A stretch of 64,000 nucleotides of DNA, taken from assembly GCA_934155265.1 (NCBI GenBank), contig CAKPGU010000007.1:12117-76116 (forward strand), given 5' to 3'. The notes under the pieces were generated by a model. That model had not been told where the DNA came from and searched no databases. It saw only the letters and a program-made list of their open reading frames with translations. How positions within the stretch are numbered: position 1 is the stretch's first letter; every line of letters begins with the position of its first letter. The position numbers and the translations under genes were made by a program. This DNA comes from an uncultured Clostridia bacterium (GTDB lineage Bacteria; Bacillota; Clostridia; TANB77; CAG-508). This document shows positions 45,259-54,415 of this stretch, in pieces.

Positions 45259-45331
45259 TTTTGAATAAAGTACAAAAAATATATCAAAATAATATATATA
45301 ATTTATTGTAGCAAGTAAAGGAGAAAAACAT

Positions 45332-46573
45332 ATGGACGAAAATTTAGACACAATTCGAAGAGAACTAAAAAAATACTCTCAAGAGCATTTATTAAATGAA
45401 TACGAAAGACTAGATGGTGTAAAACAAAAACAACTATTAAATCAAATTGAAAATATTGATTTTGAAATGATAAATAGTTTATATAGAAATACTAAAAATG
45501 GGTTTGATACTAAAGATTCTCAGATAACACCAATAGAATATTTTGATAAAGGAAATTTAAACGGATATTATAAAAGTTTTCAAGAAACAGGTGAGCAAGC
45601 TATTAGAGCTGGAAAACTTGCTGCTGTAACAATGGCTGGAGGACAAGGTACAAGACTTGGACATAGTGGTCCAAAAGGAACTTTTGATATTGGTCTAGAA
45701 TCACATAAATCATTATTTGAATTATTAAGTGATTCATTAAAAGAACAAGGAAAGAAATATGATGTTACAATTCCTTGGTTTATAATGACAAGTGAAGAAA
45801 ATAATGATGATACTATAAACTTCTTTGCAAAAAATAGATATTTTGGATATCAAAAAGATAAAAATATATTTTTCTTTAAACAAGGTGAATTACCAATGGT
45901 TGATACAGAAGGAAAAATATTAATTGGTGAAAATGGCTTGATAAAAGAAGCTGCAGATGGACATGGTGGAATATATGAAGCTCTTGTAAAAAACGGAATG
46001 ACAAAAAAGATGAGAGAATTAGGAGTTGAATGGATATTTATAGGAGGAGTTGATAACTGTTTAGTAAAAATGGTTGATCCTATATTAATGGGACTTGCAA
46101 TTCAAAAGCATGTAACAGCTGCTGGAAAATCAGTAGTAAAAGCTAATCCTCAAGAAAAAGTAGGAGTATTCTGCAAAAAGAATGGAAGACCTTCTGTTGT
46201 AGAATATACAGAAATTCCAAAAGAGATGGCAGAAGCTAAAAATGAAAATGGTGAATTAGTATATGGTGAATCACATATTCTATGCAATTTATTTAATATA
46301 GATGCAGTAGAAAGAATGGGAAATAAACCATTACCTTATCATTCAGCTTTCAAAAAAGCAACTTATATAGATAAAGATGGAAATAAAGTAGTACCAGATG
46401 GACCAAATGCATATAAATTTGAAGCATTCTTATTTGATGCTTTTGGAGAATTAGATGATATGGCTATTTTAAGAGTAAATAGAGAAGAGGAATTTGCTCC
46501 TGTTAAAAATGCAGCTGGAGTAGATAGTCCAGAAACCGCAAGAGAGCTATATAGAAAATTCTATAAATTATAA
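45332..46573 (+). CDS. UDPGP-family UDP-sugar pyrophosphorylase
   Basis: A 413-residue enzyme that joins UTP and a sugar 1-phosphate. It has the nucleotide-binding loop MAGGQGTRLGHSGPKG (about residues 98-113), PWFIMTSEEN, and VEWIFIGGVDNCLVKMVDP. These are features of the eukaryote-like UDPGP type 1 family (UDP-GlcNAc or UDP-glucose pyrophosphorylase), not of bacterial GalU or GlmU. The next gene, a phosphoglucomutase, would supply the sugar 1-phosphate. Confidence 0.88.
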   Translation: MDENLDTIRRELKKYSQEHLLNEYERLDGVKQKQLLNQIENIDFEMINSLYRNTKNGFDTKDSQITPIEYFDKGNLNGYYKSFQETGEQAIRAGKLAAVTMAGGQGTRLGHSGPKGTFDIGLESHKSLFELLSDSLKEQGKKYDVTIPWFIMTSEENNDDTINFFAKNRYFGYQKDKNIFFFKQGELPMVDTEGKILIGENGLIKEAADGHGGIYEALVKNGMTKKMRELGVEWIFIGGVDNCLVKMVDPILMGLAIQKHVTAAGKSVVKANPQEKVGVFCKKNGRPSVVEYTEIPKEMAEAKNENGELVYGESHILCNLFNIDAVERMGNKPLPYHSAFKKATYIDKDGNKVVPDGPNAYKFEAFLFDAFGELDDMAILRVNREEEFAPVKNAAGVDSPETARELYRKFYKL

Positions 46574-46582
46574 AGTTTAATA

Positions 46583-46618
46583 AATAACTGCTGGTAGATA
46601 TATCAGTGGTTATTTTTA
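46583..46618 (+). terminator. Terminator after the pyrophosphorylase gene
   Basis: AATAACTGCTG pairs with CAGTGGTTATT (two wobbles), followed by TTTTAT. Confidence 0.7.
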
Positions 46619-46649
46619 TATAATATACAAAAAGAAAGGAAGAAAAAAT

Positions 46650-48380
46650 ATGGATTACAAAGAAGAATATAAAAAATGGTGTGAAGATCCAAGTTTTGAT
46701 GAAGAAACAAGAAAAGAGTTATTAGCAATTAAAGATGATGAGGAAGAGATAAAAGATAGATTTTATAAAGAATTAGAGTTCGGAACAGCTGGATTACGTG
46801 GTGTAATTGGTATGGGAACAAATAGAATGAATAAATATACAGTAGGAAAAGCTACACAAGGGCTAGCAAATTATATATTAGAACAAGGAACACAAGATAA
46901 AGGTGTTGCAATTAGCTATGATTCTAGAAGAATGTCAGATGAATTTAGCCTTCAAACAGCGTTAATATTAAATGCAAATGGAATAAAAACATATTTGTTT
47001 GAAAGTTTAAGACCAGTTCCAGAGTTATCATTTGCTGTTAGACAATTAGGATGTACTGCAGGAATTATGATTACAGCTAGTCACAATCCTCCAAAATACA
47101 ACGGATATAAGGTTTATTGGGACGATGGTTCACAAATTGTTGCTCCAAGAGATAAAGATATTATAAATAAAGTTAGAGCAATTTCTGATTTTAAAGAAAT
47201 AAAAACAATGAATAAAGAAGATGCTATAAAAGCTGGATTATTTAATATTGTTGGAAAAGAAATGGATGATAAATATATAGAAACATTAAAAAGTAAGATA
47301 TTAAATCCAGAAATTGTTAGGGAACAAGGAAAAGATTTAAAAATAGTATATACACCATTACATGGTACTGGAAATATGGTTGCAGAAAGATTATTAAATG
47401 AATTAGGATTTAAAAATGTTTATGTAGTTCCAGAACAAGCTAAACCAGATGGAAATTTCCCAACTGTAGATTATCCAAATCCAGAGGATAAAAAGGCATT
47501 TGAATTAGCATTAGAGTTAGCTAAAAAAGTAGATGCAGATGTTGTTTTAGCAACAGATCCTGATGCAGATAGATTAGGAATTTATGCTAAAGATACAAAA
47601 ACAGGAGAATACATGCCATATACAGGAAATATGTCTGCATTATTAATTGCAGAATATAGAATTTCTCAAATGCAAGAAAAAGGAATTTTGCCTAAAGATG
47701 GTATGTTTATAACAACAATTGTTTCATCAGATTTAGCAAAGGCAATTGCTGCAAACTATGGATTAGAGTGTATTGAAGTTTTAACTGGATTCAAAAATAT
47801 TGGAGCAGTTATGAAAAAAGCTGAAGAAAATCATGATAAAACTTATGTATTTGGATTTGAAGAGAGTTATGGATGTTTAATTGGTGATTATGCAAGAGAC
47901 AAAGATGGAATTGCAGCAGTTATGTCTTTGTGCGAAGCAGCTGCATATTATAGAGCTCAAGGAATAACATTATGGGATCAAATGAATAATATTTACAAAA
48001 AATATGGATATTATAAAGAAGATCAAGTTTCAATTGTAATGGAAGGTGCCGAAGGTGCTGAAAAAATCAAAGAAATGATGACTACAATGAGAAATAAAGA
48101 TGTTGAAAAAATTGGAAAATATAAAGTTCTAACATTTAAAGATGTTGAGAGAGATTATGTTAAAGATATGGTTACTGGAAAAGAAGGAAAGACAGGATTG
48201 CCAAAATCAAATGTATTGTATTATGCATTAGAAGATAATTGTTGGTGTTGTGTTCGTCCATCTGGAACAGAGCCAAAAATAAAACTTTATTTTGGAGTTA
48301 AAGGTTCATCTGCTGAAAATGCAACAGAAGAGTTAGAAAAATTAAAAGATGATATGGTAAAATTAGTTAAAGGTGAATAA
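46650..48380 (+). CDS. Phosphoglucomutase/phosphomannomutase
   Basis: A 576-residue alpha-D-phosphohexomutase of the long, PgcA-like type. It shows FGTAGLRGVIGMGTNRMN (about 45-62), the phosphoserine loop TASHNPPKYNGYKVYW (Ser about 144), the metal loop ATDPDADRLGIY, the sugar-binding GFEESYGCL and the phosphate-binding RPSGTEPKIKLYF. It converts glucose 6-phosphate to glucose 1-phosphate, feeding the pyrophosphorylase just upstream. Confidence 0.94.
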   Translation: MDYKEEYKKWCEDPSFDEETRKELLAIKDDEEEIKDRFYKELEFGTAGLRGVIGMGTNRMNKYTVGKATQGLANYILEQGTQDKGVAISYDSRRMSDEFSLQTALILNANGIKTYLFESLRPVPELSFAVRQLGCTAGIMITASHNPPKYNGYKVYWDDGSQIVAPRDKDIINKVRAISDFKEIKTMNKEDAIKAGLFNIVGKEMDDKYIETLKSKILNPEIVREQGKDLKIVYTPLHGTGNMVAERLLNELGFKNVYVVPEQAKPDGNFPTVDYPNPEDKKAFELALELAKKVDADVVLATDPDADRLGIYAKDTKTGEYMPYTGNMSALLIAEYRISQMQEKGILPKDGMFITTIVSSDLAKAIAANYGLECIEVLTGFKNIGAVMKKAEENHDKTYVFGFEESYGCLIGDYARDKDGIAAVMSLCEAAAYYRAQGITLWDQMNNIYKKYGYYKEDQVSIVMEGAEGAEKIKEMMTTMRNKDVEKIGKYKVLTFKDVERDYVKDMVTGKEGKTGLPKSNVLYYALEDNCWCCVRPSGTEPKIKLYFGVKGSSAENATEELEKLKDDMVKLVKGE

Positions 48381-48386
48381 AAAATA

Positions 48387-48428
48387 GGTTCGGTCCTTTT
48401 CTTCGCATGCGAAAAAAAGGACCGAACC
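48387..48428. terminator. Bidirectional terminator
   Basis: GGTTCGGTCCTTTT pairs with AAAAGGACCGAACC around TTCGCATGCGAA, between convergent genes. Confidence 0.92.
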
Positions 48429-48432
48429 CATT

Positions 48433-49128
48433 TTACCATAGATTTCTAGATATTGCTCCAAATAAATTAGCTTTTATTGTTGGAATTTCTTTTTGCCAAG
48501 CAAATATTTCTGCTTTTATATCTTCTCTTTTAGTATGTTCATCCATAGCACAAACTTTAGGCATAATAGATTTATTATATTTTTTTACAAAATGGTTTGT
48601 ATCTTTTTCTGTTAATAATATTAATGGTCGAATCATAGTGATACCACTTCTATCCATATAGCTTTTGGGAGCAAAAGTTGAAATATTTCCAGCATATTTT
48701 AAATTCATTATAAATGTTTCAATTACATCATCTAAATTATGACCTAATGCTATTTTATTACAACCTTCTCTTTGAGCGACAGAATTTATTATTCCTCTAC
48801 GCAAATTAGCGCACAAAGAACATGGATTTTTTTCTTTTCTGATATCAAATACTATTTCTTTTATATCACTTTTTTCTATAAATAATGGAACTCCAATTTC
48901 ATCACAATTTTTTTGCAATAATTCAGTATCAAAAGATTCAAATCCAGGATTTATGGATATTGCTATTAAATCAAAATGCTTTGGATAAAATCTTTGTAAA
49001 GCTTTTAATCCATTTAATAATGTTATTGAATCTTTTCCTCCTGATAAACAAACTGCTATTTTGTCTCCTTCATCTATCATTTGATATTCTTCTATTGCTT
49101 TTCTCATTTTACTTAATATATGTTGCAT
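48433..49128 (-). CDS. TtcA-like tRNA thiolation/PP-loop ATPase
   Basis: A 231-residue enzyme of the TtcA/TtuA group with the PP-loop CLSGGKDSITLL (about residues 26-37), a CxxC pair (CSLCA), and the conserved GHNLDDVIETFIMNL. Such proteins thiolate tRNA bases using ATP. I chose ATG 49128 (MQHILSK), 7 bases after AAAGGA, rather than the ATG six codons upstream. It lies upstream of a divergent tRNA-Arg gene. The exact tRNA position modified is not determined. Confidence 0.86.
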   Translation of the reverse strand: MQHILSKMRKAIEEYQMIDEGDKIAVCLSGGKDSITLLNGLKALQRFYPKHFDLIAISINPGFESFDTELLQKNCDEIGVPLFIEKSDIKEIVFDIRKEKNPCSLCANLRRGIINSVAQREGCNKIALGHNLDDVIETFIMNLKYAGNISTFAPKSYMDRSGITMIRPLILLTEKDTNHFVKKYNKSIMPKVCAMDEHTKREDIKAEIFAWQKEIPTIKANLFGAISRNLW

Positions 49129-49192
49129 TTTAAATTCCTTTCTCATTAATATAAAATTATTATAACATGAGTGTCAAGTCTTGAAAAAATTA

Positions 49193-49221
49193 TTGATTTT
49201 TGGATTAATGTGTATTATAAT
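49193..49221 (+). promoter_or_regulatory. tRNA-Arg promoter
   Basis: TTGATT (49193-49198) and TATAAT (49216-49221), 17-base spacer, 15 bases before the tRNA. Confidence 0.7.
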
Positions 49222-49236
49222 ACTTATGTGTTTTAT

Positions 49237-49312
<76 letters not shown>

Positions 49313-49385
49313 GTTTTACAAGAGAGTACAAGAGGCAAAAAGATGAAAGCAAGAAAAAATTGAAATAAGTAGATAAAAAATAAAG

Positions 49386-49412
49386 CCCCCTTTATGAAGT
49401 TTCATAAGGGGG
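49386..49412 (-). terminator. Terminator after the Maf gene
   Basis: CCCCCTTTATGAA pairs with TTCATAAGGGGG; on the minus strand it is followed by a T-rich run. Confidence 0.85.
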
Positions 49413-49419
49413 TGTAATA

Positions 49420-49998
49420 TTAATAAATAGTGGTTAACATTTCTTTAACATATTCGATTGTTAGTCCAATAGCTGTAGAGATATTTCCTTCTGTTAACTC
49501 AAGAGTAGGAGTGTCAAGTATGCTAATTCCTCCACACTTAGTTAAAGGAGAGTTTTTGGAAAGATAATCTGATAAAATTTCATCAGGAAAATGAGCTAAT
49601 CTCATTTTTGCAATATCACATTCATTAATGCAATTGATGATCTTATTGTCTTTTACATGTAGAATAGCGTTTCCTGTACATGCGTATATTTTATCGCTAC
49701 CTTCCATGTCTTTAATATTTTCTCGTGCTTCTTCAATCGATTGTGGTTTTCCAAGCATTACGCCATGAAATACAATATTTTGTTCAGCTGCAATAATAAT
49801 ACGGTTTCCAGCTGGTTTTGTCATTTCAAAAACTGTAAGAGCTTTTCTCATAGAAATTTCTTTAAGTTGTTCTCTAAAGGAAAATGATTCAATAGGAGTT
49901 TCATCAGCATTACCTACGACAATATCATAAGGAAGGCCAATGTCGTCCATTAATTTTTTCCGATAAGGTGATTTTGATGCAAGAATAATTTTTTCCAT
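49420..49998 (-). CDS. Divergent Maf-like nucleotide pyrophosphatase
   Basis: A 192-residue protein of the Maf fold (house-cleaning hydrolysis of non-standard or pyrimidine nucleoside triphosphates). It has the start IILASKSPYRKKLMDDIGLPY and LGKPQSIEEA. The usual catalytic GADT block reads AAEQ here (residues 70-73, Glu72 in place of Asp), and the usual KAGxYGIQ and GLP motifs read KCGGISIL and GLT. It may therefore have changed activity. Good ribosome site (GGAGG) before the ATG. Confidence 0.8.
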   Translation of the reverse strand: MEKIILASKSPYRKKLMDDIGLPYDIVVGNADETPIESFSFREQLKEISMRKALTVFEMTKPAGNRIIIAAEQNIVFHGVMLGKPQSIEEARENIKDMEGSDKIYACTGNAILHVKDNKIINCINECDIAKMRLAHFPDEILSDYLSKNSPLTKCGGISILDTPTLELTEGNISTAIGLTIEYVKEMLTTIY

Positions 49999-50146
49999 GT
50001 TGTTACCTCCGTAAAGTCTATAATATTACTATAAAAATCTTACTGTATAATTATAACAGAAAAATGCAAAAAATCAAGTAAATATAAAAAACACTTGATA
50101 AAAAATACAAAAAAACATATAATATACAGGAAAAGAGAGTGATTAA

Positions 50147-50632
50147 ATGGAAGAACAAGAAGAATACTTTATGAATCAAGCATTAAAGGAAGCTGAAAAA
50201 GCATACAGTAAGTTAGAAATTCCTGTGGGAGCTATAATTGTAAAAGATGGAAAAATAATAGCGAGGGCGCATAATCAAAAAGAAATAAAAACAGATACAA
50301 CAAAACATGCTGAAATTACAGCTATACAAAAAGCTAGTAAAAAATTAAAATCTTGGAGATTGATTGATTGTGAAATGTATGTAACATTAGAGCCATGTAC
50401 AATGTGTGCTGGAGCGATAATTAATTCTAGAATAAAAAAAGTATATATAGGGGCAATGGATGAAAAAACAGGAGCTGTTGGTTCAGTATTAAATTTATTT
50501 GAGGATTATAAATTTAATCATAAGCCTGAAAGTGAAACTGGAATTTTGAAGGAAGATTGTGAAGATATATTAAAAAGATTTTTCAAAGAATTGAGAAAAT
50601 CTAAAAAAATTAACGGAGGAAAAAATGTATAG
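50147..50632 (+). CDS. tadA: tRNA-specific adenosine-34 deaminase
   Basis: Zinc deaminase that makes inosine at the wobble base. The 161-residue product has the catalytic HAEITAIQ (His about residue 54, Glu 56) and the zinc ligands in PCTMCAGAI (Cys about 84 and 87). Length is usual. It overlaps the following gene by 8 bases. Confidence 0.94.
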   Translation: MEEQEEYFMNQALKEAEKAYSKLEIPVGAIIVKDGKIIARAHNQKEIKTDTTKHAEITAIQKASKKLKSWRLIDCEMYVTLEPCTMCAGAIINSRIKKVYIGAMDEKTGAVGSVLNLFEDYKFNHKPESETGILKEDCEDILKRFFKELRKSKKINGGKNV

Positions 50633-51368
50633 AAATATAAATAAAAAAATTTTTCATGTTGTGATGATTGTTGTTATTATTTGTGTGATATTATTTGTTA
50701 GCGGAATATTTATTTTAAAATATCAAGTTGAAGGCGAATCTAATATGCCATTTAAAATAACAAAAATTTCTTTAATAGAAAGTGTAGAAGGAATAGAAAA
50801 AGAAGGAGCAAATGAAAAATGGAATTTTAATGTTAACCAAAATAATGATATATATATTTATATAGAAAAAAATTCTGGATATGGAAAAACAGAAATAATT
50901 GATAGTGTTGAAATAAAAAATATAAATATAAATAAAGAAAAAACATTAGGAGAATTGAAACTATACAAACCTGTAATAGATGAAAAAAGAATGTTTATAA
51001 ATTCACAAGAAAATGAAATTAATGAAATTACATATACAGGAGAATTAGAATCAAATATAAAAGAGGAAAAAATTTCAAATCAGGGAGGAATTGTTGCATT
51101 TAGATATGCAATCAATAATTTATCAACATATGTGTCAGAAAATGATGAACAAATTGATCATAGCCAACTTTTAAAATTAACGAATATATCTTTAGAAGAC
51201 TTAAAAACAAAGTTAACATTTGATATTTTCATCAATTTAAAAGGTGGAAGAAAATATCAAGCACCTATTAGTATAGATGTTCCTCAAGGTGATATTGTAG
51301 AGAAAGGAACAATTGGAGAAGATATAACAGATTTAAAAGGAATAATTTTCAAGAGAATTGAAAATTAA
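50625..51368 (+). CDS. Hypothetical single-pass membrane protein
   Basis: A 247-residue protein with one N-terminal membrane helix (about 8-30) and an otherwise soluble, beta-rich extracytoplasmic part containing LIESVEGIEKEGANEKWNF and a C-terminal VPQGDIVEKGTIG. GGAGG precedes the ATG. It is translationally coupled to tadA. I recognise no family. Confidence 0.7.
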   Translation: MYRNINKKIFHVVMIVVIICVILFVSGIFILKYQVEGESNMPFKITKISLIESVEGIEKEGANEKWNFNVNQNNDIYIYIEKNSGYGKTEIIDSVEIKNININKEKTLGELKLYKPVIDEKRMFINSQENEINEITYTGELESNIKEEKISNQGGIVAFRYAINNLSTYVSENDEQIDHSQLLKLTNISLEDLKTKLTFDIFINLKGGRKYQAPISIDVPQGDIVEKGTIGEDITDLKGIIFKRIEN

Positions 51369-51387
51369 TACAATTAATAAAAAATAC

Positions 51388-51416
51388 TTGCAAATTTAAT
51401 AATTACAGTATATAAT
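51388..51416 (+). promoter_or_regulatory. SRP RNA promoter
   Basis: TTGCAA (51388-51393) and TATAAT (51411-51416), 17-base spacer, just before the RNA. Confidence 0.8.
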
Positions 51417-51420
51417 AATG

Positions 51421-51563
51421 AATGGTATGAGGGTTGACCTCTGTATGGAAAACAAACTCAATAGAAGCCTATGAACCTTGTCAGGTCCGGAAGGAAGCAG
51501 CAATAAGTAGATACTTTTATGTGGGCGTTGTTTTCCATAGAGAGATTAACAATCACACCATTT
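51421..51563 (+). ncRNA. ffs: Signal recognition particle RNA
   Basis: Contains the conserved apical domain bound by Ffh (GTCAGGTCCGGAAGGAAGCA at 51480-51499, then GCAATAAG). The flanks pair over a long stem: TATGGAAAACAA near 51444 with TTGTTTTCCATA near 51529, extending outward to AATGGT/ACCATT. At about 140 bases it is shorter than the Bacillus scRNA with its Alu domain. dnaX follows, a common arrangement. Confidence 0.93.
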
Positions 51564-51585
51564 TCTTTATGAAGGATGTGAAATT

Positions 51586-53196
51586 ATGGGGTACACAGCG
51601 CTTTATAGAAAATTTAGACCACAAACATTTGCAGAAATGGTTGGCCAAGAACATATAACAAGAACGCTAAGAAATCAAATAATGGCTAATAGAGTTGGAC
51701 ATGCATATTTATTTAATGGTGGAAGAGGAACAGGAAAAACTACATCTGCTAAAGTTTTAGCACGTGCAATAAATTGTTTAAATCCTAAAGATGGAGAACC
51801 ATGTAATGAATGTGAAATATGTAAGGCTGCACTAAATGGCTCATTAACAGATATTGTAGAAATGGATGCGGCATCTAATAATAGTGTAGAAGATATTCGT
51901 TCTATTAGGGAGGAAGTAAATTTTTTACCAACAAAAGCAAAATATAGAGTATATATCATAGATGAGGTACATATGTTATCTCAAGGAGCTTTTAATGCTT
52001 TATTAAAAACATTGGAGGAACCACCAGAACATGTAAAATTTATTTTGGCAACAACAGAACCACAAAAATTGCCAGCAACAATACTTTCAAGATGTCAAAG
52101 ATTTGATTTCAAAAGAATTTCAAATGAAGACATTATAAAAAGATTAGAAATTGTTTGCAAAGAGAGTAATATAAGTATAACACCACAAGCATTAAATATT
52201 ATAGCCTCATTATCAGAGGGAGCAATGAGAGATGCACTATCTATTTTGGAAAGATGTGTACAAGATGGTGAAAATAATATTGATGAAGATAAGATAAAAG
52301 AATTAGTTGGAATTCCTAAGATTACTTATATTCATAGCATTACAGAAGCAATTATTGAATATAATATAGATGAAGCAATGGAATCAATTACGAAAGTCTT
52401 AGACGAAGGAAAAGACTTAAATAATTTACTTTGGGAAATTATAAAATATGTAAAAGATATTTTAATGGTAAAAACAGGTCAAAAATTAACAATATATAAT
52501 GAAAATGATTTTTCAAATTTAAAAACATTAGCTGAAAAAGTCTCAAAAGATAGGGCTATAAGGCTGATAAGCGAGTTATCAAAACTTGAAAATGATATGA
52601 AAAGTTCTACACAAAGATTGATTATATTCCAAGCAGGAATTATAAGATTGTGTGATAAAGAAATTTCATCAACTTCTCCAACAGGAAATGATGGAGGTTC
52701 AGATAATTCAGATGTATATGCTAGATTAGAAAAAATAGAAAATTATTTAAGAGCTGGTGGGGGGATAAGAGCTCAATCTCAGACTGTTAAAAGAACAGCT
52801 AATACAACGGCACCAAAAAGTAATGCAACAAGTGCAATTGCAGGAATTGGAAAAGATAAAAAGCCTGCACAATATTGGAAAGATGTTGTAAATAATTTTA
52901 AAGCTAATGGAAAAATAATGTTATATACGAATTTAGTAAATACAGATGCTATTGAAGTAAATGATATGACTGTTGGAATAGAATTCCCTAAGGGATTAAC
53001 ACCATTCGGAAAAACTGTATTGGAAAATCCAGAGAATAAAGCAGAAATAGTAAAACAAGTTTCAATTGCATGTGGAAAAACAATGCAAATAAAATATATA
53101 GACACAAAGCCACAAGTAGAAGGCGAAATGACAGAAGAACAAGAACTATCAAATTTTGCAAATGAATTTGATATACCATTTGGTGTAATAGAATAA
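51586..53196 (+). CDS. dnaX: DNA polymerase III gamma/tau subunit
   Basis: Clamp-loader ATPase. The 536-residue product starts ALYRKFRPQTFAEMVGQEHI, has Walker A GGRGTGKTTSAKVLARA (about residues 45-61), the zinc-binding CNECEICK, Walker B VYIIDEVHMLS, and the sensor region TILSRCQRFDF. The tail holds a tau-like domain (about 415-536). It precedes ybaB and recR, the standard order. Confidence 0.96.
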   Translation: MGYTALYRKFRPQTFAEMVGQEHITRTLRNQIMANRVGHAYLFNGGRGTGKTTSAKVLARAINCLNPKDGEPCNECEICKAALNGSLTDIVEMDAASNNSVEDIRSIREEVNFLPTKAKYRVYIIDEVHMLSQGAFNALLKTLEEPPEHVKFILATTEPQKLPATILSRCQRFDFKRISNEDIIKRLEIVCKESNISITPQALNIIASLSEGAMRDALSILERCVQDGENNIDEDKIKELVGIPKITYIHSITEAIIEYNIDEAMESITKVLDEGKDLNNLLWEIIKYVKDILMVKTGQKLTIYNENDFSNLKTLAEKVSKDRAIRLISELSKLENDMKSSTQRLIIFQAGIIRLCDKEISSTSPTGNDGGSDNSDVYARLEKIENYLRAGGGIRAQSQTVKRTANTTAPKSNATSAIAGIGKDKKPAQYWKDVVNNFKANGKIMLYTNLVNTDAIEVNDMTVGIEFPKGLTPFGKTVLENPENKAEIVKQVSIACGKTMQIKYIDTKPQVEGEMTEEQELSNFANEFDIPFGVIE

Positions 53197-53213
53197 TTAA
53201 GGAGGAATAGAAA

Positions 53214-53555
53214 ATGTCAAAAAGAGGAGGATTCCCAGGAATGGGAGGATTTGGTGGAATGAACATCAATAATTTAATGAAAGAAGCAAAAAAAATGCAA
53301 GCAGATTTAGAAAAATCACAAACAGAGCTTGCAGCAAAAGAATTTGAAGCATCAGCAGGTGGAGGAGCAGTAACAGCAAAAGTAAATGGACAAAAAGAAA
53401 TATTAAGCTTAACTTTACAAAAAGATGTTGTAGATCCAGATGATGTTGAAATGTTACAAGACTTAATTGTAACATGTTTAAATCAAGCATTCAAACAAGT
53501 AGATGATGCTCAAGCAGCTTCTATGGGAAAATATAATATTCCAGGATTAATGTAG
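53214..53555 (+). CDS. Nucleoid-associated protein YbaB/EbfC
   Basis: A 113-residue DNA-binding protein with a Gly-rich N-terminus (FPGMGGFGGMN), the helical segment LMKEAKKMQADLEKSQ and the core GGGAVTAKVNGQKEILSLTL. It lies between dnaX and recR with 17- and 18-base gaps. Confidence 0.95.
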   Translation: MSKRGGFPGMGGFGGMNINNLMKEAKKMQADLEKSQTELAAKEFEASAGGGAVTAKVNGQKEILSLTLQKDVVDPDDVEMLQDLIVTCLNQAFKQVDDAQAASMGKYNIPGLM

Positions 53556-53573
53556 TTACAAGGAGAAAAACAT

Positions 53574-54173
53574 ATGTCAATGTATTCACCATCAATAGAA
53601 AAACTTATACAGAGCTTTGAAAAATTACCAAGTATAGGAAATAAGACAGCTGCAAGATTAGCATTTTATATGTTAAATGCATCAGAAGAAGAAACAAATG
53701 AGTTTGTGTCTTCTATAATAAATGCAAAAAAGAATTTAAAATATTGCAGTAAATGTTATAATATTTCAGATACAGATCCATGTCCAATTTGTGGAAATCC
53801 TAAAAGAGATCCATCAGTTATTTGTGTAGTAGAAGATGTTAGAGATATTATTGCAATGGAGAGAACACACGAATTTAAAGGCGTTTATCATGTTTTGCAT
53901 GGTTCTATATCTCCAATGAATGGAATTGGTCCTGATGATATAAAAATAAAGGAATTATTATCTCGTCTTATGGATGGATCAGTAAAAGAAGTAATACTTG
54001 CAACAAATCCTAGAGTTGAAGGGGAAGCAACAGCAATGTATTTATCAAAATTAATAAAACCATTAGGAATAAAAGTTACAAGAATTGCTCATGGAATTCC
54101 TGTTGGTGGAGATTTAGAATATACAGATGAAATTACTTTAACAAAAGCTTTGGAAGGAAGAAGAGAATTATAA
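53574..54173 (+). CDS. recR: Recombination protein RecR
   Basis: Works with RecF and RecO at single-strand gaps. The 199-residue product has the helix-hairpin-helix (FEKLPSIGNKTAARLAFYML), a zinc finger (CSKCYNISDTDPCPICGNPK, about 57-76) and a Toprim domain (VICVVEDVRDIIAME, ATNPRVEGEATA). Confidence 0.96.
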   Translation: MSMYSPSIEKLIQSFEKLPSIGNKTAARLAFYMLNASEEETNEFVSSIINAKKNLKYCSKCYNISDTDPCPICGNPKRDPSVICVVEDVRDIIAMERTHEFKGVYHVLHGSISPMNGIGPDDIKIKELLSRLMDGSVKEVILATNPRVEGEATAMYLSKLIKPLGIKVTRIAHGIPVGGDLEYTDEITLTKALEGRREL

Positions 54174-54190
54174 AAAATAATCACAAAAAA

Positions 54191-54224
54191 TAAGCCACTT
54201 CATATCATATAATGAGGTGGCTTT
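54191..54224 (+). terminator. Terminator after recR overlapping a ribosome site
   Basis: AAGCCACTTCAT pairs with ATGAGGTGGCTT (one wobble), followed by TTTT. The right arm contains GAGGTGG, the ribosome site for the small gene at 54226. Confidence 0.8.
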
Positions 54225-54225
54225 T

Positions 54226-54402
54226 ATGGATTTAAAATCTAATTGTAATAATTGTTATGGTTATAATTTAGTCGGGTTAGCGGCATCTTTGGCTGTGGTT
54301 ATAAGTGAACAATTTGATACAGACGAGTTAGCCGTTTTAGCTGCTTTTGTAACATCTCTTGGAGATAATTTAGCATTGTTGGCAGCTACGAAAGAATGCT
54401 AA
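54226..54402 (+). CDS. Small conserved protein, possible DUF6774
   Basis: A 58-residue, Ala/Leu-rich helical protein starting MDLKSNCNNCYGYNLVGLAA and ending LGDNLALLAATKEC. The pattern FDTDELAVLAAFVTSLGDNLA resembles a family of clostridial proteins of about 60 residues (I believe DUF6774), of unknown function. ATG 54226 is 8 bases after GAGGTGG; a GTG three codons upstream overlaps that site. The ribosome site is buried in the recR terminator hairpin. Confidence 0.7.
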   Translation: MDLKSNCNNCYGYNLVGLAASLAVVISEQFDTDELAVLAAFVTSLGDNLALLAATKEC

Positions 54403-54415
54403 AAAAAGACCGACC

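Noticed and set aside
52779..53269. Minus-strand frames over the end of dnaX and ybaB
   Set aside because: They overlap conserved genes in the sense direction and lack ribosome sites.
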